This document shows, piece after piece, positions 59,404 through 64,000 of a DNA stretch of 64,000 bases (positions within the stretch are counted from its first letter, which is position 1; each line of letters begins with the position of its first letter). The translations under genes were made by a program, and so were the position numbers. The stretch lies in the NCBI RefSeq assembly GCF_037076345.1, contig NZ_AP024702.1, positions 3,720,001-3,784,000 of the forward strand, read 5' to 3'. The notes below the pieces were generated by a model. That model saw nothing but the letters and a program-made list of their open reading frames with translations, made no database searches and was not told the DNA's origin. The DNA comes from Haloferula helveola. Its GTDB lineage: Bacteria; Verrucomicrobiota; Verrucomicrobiia; Verrucomicrobiales; Akkermansiaceae.

Positions 59404-62274
59404 TCACTCCGCGGGAGGTCCCGGATGCATCAGGTAGCCGAAGAGATCGCGGACTTGTTCAGGGCTCAGGCCGTTGAGCAGGCCTTCGGGCATCAGGGAG
59501 GTCTCGATCACGAGGCGTTTCCCGATCTGACCCCGCTCGAGCGGCACGCGATCGGTCATGGTTTGGATGACGACGGTCTTCGGGGACGACTCCTTCACGA
59601 CCCCGGTCAGGGTCCGGCCGTCCTTCAGGGTGAAGATCTCCATCCGGTAGTCGGGGGCCAACTCAAATGAGGGATCGATGATGTTGTGGAGGAGGTAGTC
59701 GAGGTCGCTCCGGCCGCCGCCGGTGAGGTCGGGGCCGATGTTGCCGCCCTTGCCATGCAGCTTGTGGCAGGAGGCGCAGCGGGCCTCGAACTGCTGCTTG
59801 CCGGACTTGAGGGACGCTTCGGCGAGTACGTTCGGAGTGAGGGCGGCGCGGGTTTTCTCGATGAGGTCGGCCTTGGCGGCGTCGGTGGAGCTCGGCGTGC
59901 CCCAGAGCTTGTGGAGTTTCTCGGTCAGCACGGGATCGCCGAGGTTCTCGATCTGGCGGGCGTGATAGGCGGTGAGTTGCTTTGCCGGGAGTTTGCCGGA
60001 CTCGACGGTTGCTAGCAGGGCTTTGGCGAAAACGGGTCGGGCGCTCAGGATTTCCAGGATTTTGTCCTGCTCGGTGGAGTGGAACTTGCCGAGCTTGCGG
60101 ATGAGGGCCTCGGCGACTTTCGGGTCGTCGAAGCTGGCGAGACCAGAGGCAGCGGTCGTGTTGAGCTGGCGAGTGTCGAGGAGGGAAAGGAGGATCGGCT
60201 TGAGGTTGTCCGGATTGGCCCGGATGAGGCCGCGGACGGCGGCGTGGCGGGCTTCGAGGGGCGCTTTCGGATTGCGGGCCACGGCTTCGATTTCGGCGAT
60301 GGAACGACCGTCGCCGAAGAGCGAGTGGAGTTCGTCGAGTTGGGCCTTGGACGCAGGGGGAACAGTTTCGGTGAAGGTTTTCCAGGAACGCGGGGCTTCG
60401 GCGGTGGCCCAGCCGGAGAGGGCTTGGGACATGCCGATGACGATGTCGGCGGAGGCTCCCGGGCGCGAGTGGGCTCGCGCGGTCCGCAGCAGCGCATCGA
60501 GCGGGGCCGGGCGGGTGTCGAGATCCTCGGCGAGTCGGCGGGCGATGAACTGGCGGAGCTTGGGCCACTCGCAGGCGGCGAAGATCTCGACGAGGTGGTC
60601 GGGGTGGTGGTCGGCGACGGGGATCAGGCCATACCAGACGAGAAGGGGGAGGTTGTGGTCGTCGGCGTCCTCGGCATGCCGGACCAGAGGAACTGCCAGG
60701 TTCCTCCGCAAGCGGACCGGCAGGCGCTGCAGGATCGACGCGAGTTCCAAGCGGACCCTAGGTGAGTGGTCTGCCAACCGCGCCATGTGCGGTAGATATT
60801 TCTCGGCTTCCTCCACCGTGTTGGGGAGGTCGGTTCTGGTGCAGTCGATCCGGTCAAGCGGCCAGAAATCGGTGGTGAACCTGAGGCTTCTGCTGACCGC
60901 GTCAGGTCCGGCGTCAGCCAGCTTTGGTTCGATCCGGGGCATAGGCGCTATCGTTTGATAGATGCGAAGGAACCATGGTTGGATATCTCCGGAATTCTCG
61001 TCGTCGTTCCTCTCTTCCAAGGTCAACACATCGAATTTACGATATTCATCGTAGGTAATCATGTAGATCCTGCCGCTGGTCCGGTGGACGCCGGTGTGTT
61101 CGTGGCACTCGCCGGTGTCGGACCAGTCGAGGAGGTAAACCTCGCCATGGGGGCCTTCGGTCAGTTCGACGCCCCGGAAGAATGGATCGGGCGTGACGAA
61201 CAGGTCTTCGGCGTGGCTTGCGACAAATCCGGAGCCCTCCGGCTTGAGGATCTCCTGGTTGATGCGTCGGCCGTGGAGATTGATCGTGAAGAGCCGGCCC
61301 CGGTATTCTTCCGGCCAGTTGTTTCCGTGGTAGATCATCATCCCGACATGGGCGTGCCCTCCGCCGAGGTCGTTGGCGGCGCCGTCGCGGGACTGGTGCC
61401 ATTCGCCCTTGGTGTCGTAGTGCCAATGATCGGCGTGTCCGGAGATCATTTCATAAACGCGCGGATGGGCGGGTCGGGTCATCTTCCTCGCGAGTCGCAT
61501 CCCGGGCACGACGTGGAAGAGGTGGTCGTTGACGGTGTTGATGATGAACAGGTTGCCGTCCTTGTCCCAGTCGTGTCCCCACGGGTTGGTGGTGCCGGAT
61601 GCGATGACCTCGAAGGTTCCGCGGAATCGGTGGTAGCGCCACACACCGCCGCGAAGCGGGATGCGCCCGGCGGCCGGTGTACCGGGCTTGCCGACGTCTC
61701 CGGGTGCGGAGCCGCCGCAGCGTCCGTAGAGCCAGCCGTCGGGTCCGATCCTCAGGCCGTTGGCGAAATTGTGGTGGTTGTTCTTCGGCACCGTGAAACC
61801 GTCGAGAACCACCTCGGACGGTCCGTCCGGCACGGCGTCGCGGTTCTTGTCAGGAATGAAAAGAAGCTGTGGAGGGCACATGACCCACAGGCCTTCCGGC
61901 GTCCACTCGAGCGAGGTGAGGTTGATGAGGTCGTCGGTGAAGACGCGGCGCTGATCCGCCTTGCCGTCTCCGCTGGTGTCCTTGAGCAGGATCACCCGGT
62001 CGCGGAAGTCGTCGCGCAGGTTCGTGCCGCGGCGTTCGTAGGTGAAATTTTCGGCAACCCACATGCGGCCCTCGAAGTCCCATGAGCAGTCGATGGGGTT
62101 TTGCACCGTCGGCTCTGCGGCGAAGACACCGATCCTGAAGCCTTCCGGCATCGGTGTTTTCGCGGCGACTTCTTGGGCCGGCATCGGCGTGCCGGGCCGG
62201 GTTTCGGTATTCGTTGGCTCGGGAAACTCGGCAGCGTTGAGAGCGGTGGCGATGAACGGAATGAGGGAACGCAC
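59404..62274 (-). CDS. PVC-type secreted protein: propeller, HEAT-like and c-type heme domains
   Basis: About 956 residues from GTG 62274, which starts a signal peptide (RSLIPFIATALNAA). The N-terminal half (about 30-420) is a soluble-glucose-dehydrogenase-like beta-propeller with GRMWVAENFTYERRGTNLRD, GDGKADQRRVFTD, FANGLRIGPDGWLYGRCGG and GEVYLLDWSDTGECHEHTG. Alpha-helical HEAT-like repeats follow (about 500-800). A c-type heme domain near 833 has CASCHKLHGKGGNIGPDLTG, and its C-terminus contains LKDGRTLTGVV. This domain order is a hallmark of Planctomycetes/Verrucomicrobia proteins of unknown substrate, thought to act in periplasmic oxidation. The frame extends to 62460 through a repeat. 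Confidence 0.9.
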   Translation of the reverse strand: MRSLIPFIATALNAAEFPEPTNTETRPGTPMPAQEVAAKTPMPEGFRIGVFAAEPTVQNPIDCSWDFEGRMWVAENFTYERRGTNLRDDFRDRVILLKDTSGDGKADQRRVFTDDLINLTSLEWTPEGLWVMCPPQLLFIPDKNRDAVPDGPSEVVLDGFTVPKNNHHNFANGLRIGPDGWLYGRCGGSAPGDVGKPGTPAAGRIPLRGGVWRYHRFRGTFEVIASGTTNPWGHDWDKDGNLFIINTVNDHLFHVVPGMRLARKMTRPAHPRVYEMISGHADHWHYDTKGEWHQSRDGAANDLGGGHAHVGMMIYHGNNWPEEYRGRLFTINLHGRRINQEILKPEGSGFVASHAEDLFVTPDPFFRGVELTEGPHGEVYLLDWSDTGECHEHTGVHRTSGRIYMITYDEYRKFDVLTLEERNDDENSGDIQPWFLRIYQTIAPMPRIEPKLADAGPDAVSRSLRFTTDFWPLDRIDCTRTDLPNTVEEAEKYLPHMARLADHSPRVRLELASILQRLPVRLRRNLAVPLVRHAEDADDHNLPLLVWYGLIPVADHHPDHLVEIFAACEWPKLRQFIARRLAEDLDTRPAPLDALLRTARAHSRPGASADIVIGMSQALSGWATAEAPRSWKTFTETVPPASKAQLDELHSLFGDGRSIAEIEAVARNPKAPLEARHAAVRGLIRANPDNLKPILLSLLDTRQLNTTAASGLASFDDPKVAEALIRKLGKFHSTEQDKILEILSARPVFAKALLATVESGKLPAKQLTAYHARQIENLGDPVLTEKLHKLWGTPSSTDAAKADLIEKTRAALTPNVLAEASLKSGKQQFEARCASCHKLHGKGGNIGPDLTGGGRSDLDYLLHNIIDPSFELAPDYRMEIFTLKDGRTLTGVVKESSPKTVVIQTMTDRVPLERGQIGKRLVIETSLMPEGLLNGLSPEQVRDLFGYLMHPGPPAE

Positions 62275-62333
62275 GACCGCTAGGATTACGTCGTTCCGGC
62301 CCTGCTTGTCAGGGCGGAACTTGGGGAGAATTT

Positions 62334-62468
62334 GGAGTGCGGTGGCAGAGCGAGCCTGCGAGTGGCGACACCGCTTTCCGGGGCGGGACGAACGGTGGCG
62401 AAGTGCGGTCGGCTGATGCTGCCCGAAAGCGGCGTCGACGCCCCTGCGGGGCTCTGCCACCGCACTCC
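62334..62468. repeat. Long inverted repeat upstream of dprA-side gene end
   Basis: Perfect 18-base arms GGAGTGCGGTGGCAGAGC (62334-62351) and its complement (62451-62468) enclose 99 bases. Inside is a second, imperfect pair (GACACCGCTTTCCGG against CCCGAAAGCGGCGTC). It fills the space between the dprA stop and the heme-protein gene start. Confidence 0.8.
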
Positions 62469-62471
62469 CAA

Positions 62472-63572
62472 TTACCTCCGGACGTAGCGGAAGCCGGGGA
62501 GGGCGCGGACGAGGCGCTTCATTTCGAGCTTCAGGAGGGTGGCGGTGACGGTGGGCGCGGGGAGGCCGGTGGAGTCGATGAGGCGGTCGATGCCGCTCTC
62601 GTCGGTGCCGAGGGCGGTCAGGACGGTGGCTTCTTCCGGGGGGAGTTCGGGGAGGTCCGGTTTCTCGGGCTCCGGGGCGGGCTGAAGCCCGCGGTCCATC
62701 GGCAACAGGCCGGACAAGTCGTCGATGAGTTCTCCGGCGTCGGTGATGAGCGTAGCTCCCTCGCGGATCAGGCGGTTGCAGCCGGCGGACGTGGGTTTGT
62801 CGATGGGGCCGGGCACGGCGTAAACCGGGCGGCCGTATTCACCGGCCAGATTGGCGGTTATGAGTGAGCCTGACCAGACCGGCGATTCGGTGACGAGCAA
62901 GGCGCGCGACCATGCCGCGACGATCCGGTTGCGCTGCGGGAAAGTCTGCTTGTCGGGTGGCGTGTGGAGCGGGAATTCGGACACGACGGCGCCGTGGCCG
63001 TCGGCGATCCGCTCGGCGAGCGGAAGGTTCTCGGCGGGGAACAGCTTGGCGAGTCCGGAACCGATCACCGCGACCGTGCGTCCGCCTGCCGCGATTGCAG
63101 CCTCGTGCGCGGTCGTGTCGATGCCGCGGGCGAGTCCGGAGAGGATGGTGAAACCGGAGCTCGCGAGCTGGAACGACAGTTTTTTGGTACTGTTTTTCCC
63201 GTAGATGGAAGATCGACGGGTTCCCACCACGCCGACCGCGTGCCTGTCGCGCTCCTCGATCCGGCCCCAGACGTAGAGCAGGATCGGCGCGTCGAAAGAT
63301 TCGCGAAGGCCGGGCGGGAACGATTCGTCGTCCGGAGTGAGGATCGAAAGCCCGCGCTCGCGGACCTCGCGGAGCTCGGCGGCGGGATCGGTGTGGGATT
63401 CCCAGTCACGCAGAACCTTCGCGGTTTCCGGGCCGATGCCTTCGACACCGAGCAGCTTGTCCTTGGGCGCCGAGAGCACGGCATCGGCCGAGCCGAAACG
63501 ATCGAGGAGGCGGCGAATCCGGACCGGACCGATCTTCGGCAGGGCGTTGAGGGCAATGAGGGCTTCGAGCAT
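62472..63572 (-). CDS. dprA: DNA-processing protein DprA
   Basis: 366 residues. Loads RecA on incoming single-stranded DNA during natural transformation. N-terminal helix-hairpin-helix region (LPKIGPVRIRRLL, VEGIGPETAKVL), a Rossmann-like core from about 65 (VGVVGTRRSSIYG, SGLARGIDTTAHEAAI, VIGSGLAKLFPAENLPLAE, FPQRNRIVAAWSRALLVTE, SGSLITANLAGEYGR), a variable linker, and a C-terminal winged helix (VLTALGTDESGIDRLIDSTG). The linker PMDRGLQPAPEPEK is encoded by a REP-type palindrome. It lies nine bases downstream of the DUF2851-like gene. Confidence 0.94.
   Translation of the reverse strand: MLEALIALNALPKIGPVRIRRLLDRFGSADAVLSAPKDKLLGVEGIGPETAKVLRDWESHTDPAAELREVRERGLSILTPDDESFPPGLRESFDAPILLYVWGRIEERDRHAVGVVGTRRSSIYGKNSTKKLSFQLASSGFTILSGLARGIDTTAHEAAIAAGGRTVAVIGSGLAKLFPAENLPLAERIADGHGAVVSEFPLHTPPDKQTFPQRNRIVAAWSRALLVTESPVWSGSLITANLAGEYGRPVYAVPGPIDKPTSAGCNRLIREGATLITDAGELIDDLSGLLPMDRGLQPAPEPEKPDLPELPPEEATVLTALGTDESGIDRLIDSTGLPAPTVTATLLKLEMKRLVRALPGFRYVRR
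62674..62697. repeat. REP-type palindrome inside dprA
   Basis: GGGGCGGGCTGAAGCCCGCG followed by GTCC. Its core is a perfect hairpin, GCGGGCT-GA-AGCCCGC (62677-62692). It matches the right arm of the repeat at 35977-36000 apart from G/A and C/T changes that keep pairing. It is translated in frame as part of the linker before the winged helix. Confidence 0.75.
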
Positions 63573-63581
63573 GGGGGGAGG

Positions 63582-64000
63582 TCAGTTCTCGGGATGATCC
63601 CACTGGGAGAGCTGTTCGGGGAACGGGCAATTGTGGCAGTCGGTCACGTCCTCGAGGCAGAAGTCGTGGTAGATCTGCAGCAGGGCCTGATGGTGGGCGG
63701 CTTTTCTAAGCCAGGGGCCGGCGGTTTCCTCGGAGCCGAAGAGCCGGATCGCGCACCGCCGGACTTTCTCGTTCTTGGCGCCGGCGGGGAGTTTCCGCAG
63801 CTCATCCCAGCCGAATTCCGGGTCCTCGTGGAGGGCGAGGGGAGCTGCGTGGTTGGCGACGAATTCGATCGCCTGCGACTTGCCGAAGAGCGCGACCGGT
63901 CGGTCCGAAGCCCGCGACGAGAGGGTGTGCCGGTGCGTCCAGAACGGATCATTGAGCTCGGCGAGGAAAGTCATCACCTTCTTGGGATCGAACGGCCGTC
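63582..64000 (-). CDS. DUF2851-like protein, C-terminal part (5' end outside window)
   Basis: 139 residues visible and open to the right edge. There is an internal ATG at 63977, but RPFDPKKV precedes it in frame, so the gene most likely starts beyond the window. KSQAIEFVANHAAPLAL, then HHQALLQIYHDFCLEDVTDC and HNCPFPEQL, match the C-terminal end of DUF2851 proteins as I remember them, including the late cysteine cluster. Function unknown. It is the first visible gene ahead of dprA. Confidence 0.55.
   Translation of the reverse strand, partial: RPFDPKKVMTFLAELNDPFWTHRHTLSSRASDRPVALFGKSQAIEFVANHAAPLALHEDPEFGWDELRKLPAGAKNEKVRRCAIRLFGSEETAGPWLRKAAHHQALLQIYHDFCLEDVTDCHNCPFPEQLSQWDHPEN

Noticed and set aside
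1-64000. CRISPR array, prophage, integron or toxin-antitoxin locus
   Set aside because: No regularly spaced direct repeats, phage structural genes, integrase or recognisable toxin pair were found; the only mobile element is the IS5-family copy.

Overview
The window is about 62% GC, densely coded and gram-negative, and most likely comes from a Verrucomicrobiota genome (Verrucomicrobiales, Haloferula/Luteolibacter-like). This assignment is inferred from gene content: a fused LpxC-FabZ, a very large secreted protein that pairs a glucose-dehydrogenase-type propeller with a CxxCH cytochrome tail (typical of the PVC group), Skp/OmpH paralogues, Wza/Wzc exopolysaccharide genes, and REP-like palindromes between genes. 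No database search was possible, so the lineage below phylum is a guess.

Layout. 1-7532 (minus): one tightly overlapped operon with two glycosyltransferases, an O-antigen ligase/polymerase-like membrane protein, a third glycosyltransferase and the 5' part of a non-ribosomal peptide synthetase (C-A, running off the left edge). 7684-12592: a small membrane protein, a NYN-LOTUS RNA-processing protein, a start-less zinc-ribbon ORF, lpxC/fabZ, an RluA pseudouridine synthase, a NIF3-like protein and a 3-methyladenine glycosylase. 12612-12898: two divergent tRNA-Gly genes. 12933-18542: envelope/exopolysaccharide genes (secreted Pro/Gly-rich protein, outer-membrane barrel, Wzc-type kinase, Wza-type export protein, PDZ protein), then tail-specific protease, a YggS-type PLP protein and a DUF971 protein. 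21914-28655: TPR-like secreted protein, membrane-anchored small protein, ABCG-like transporter, a highly structured 436-base divergent leader, a sigma-70 factor and an AraC-type regulator. 28796-29894: coiled-coil membrane protein and Skp. 30004-34652: a trans-4-hydroxyproline degradation island (D-amino-acid dehydrogenase, PAS-AraC regulator, hydroxyproline epimerase, ketoglutarate semialdehyde dehydrogenase) that lacks its deaminase. 35064-35925: an intact-looking IS5-family element that needs a -1 frameshift.

36022-39848 (minus) is a compact four-gene acyl module: patatin-like hydrolase, free-standing acyl carrier protein, NRPS-condensation-like acyltransferase and AMP-forming ligase. I regard it, with the left-edge NRPS/glycan operon, as the most interesting biosynthetic content here. 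39914-42660 carries IscA-like, HscB and HscA iron-sulphur assembly genes, followed by two tandem membrane proteins that look paralogous. 44869-47357 is gltX, a small membrane protein and aroE. 47478-50283 is a DUF58 plus transglutaminase pair. 50277-53688 is a secreted double-psi-barrel-like protein, nadB and panC. 53817-56230 is skp-lpxD facing a POTRA-only lipoprotein. 56633-64000 is topB, the PVC heme protein, dprA and the C-terminal part of a DUF2851-like protein.

Two cross-cutting observations stand out. First, several intergenic gaps hold paired self-complementary palindromes in inverted orientation (REPIN-like), and a single copy of one of these motifs lies in frame inside dprA. Second, the sigma-factor leader contains a cloverleaf-like fold and an unusually distant Shine-Dalgarno sequence with a hairpin between it and the start codon. 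No CRISPR array, prophage or toxin-antitoxin pair was found.
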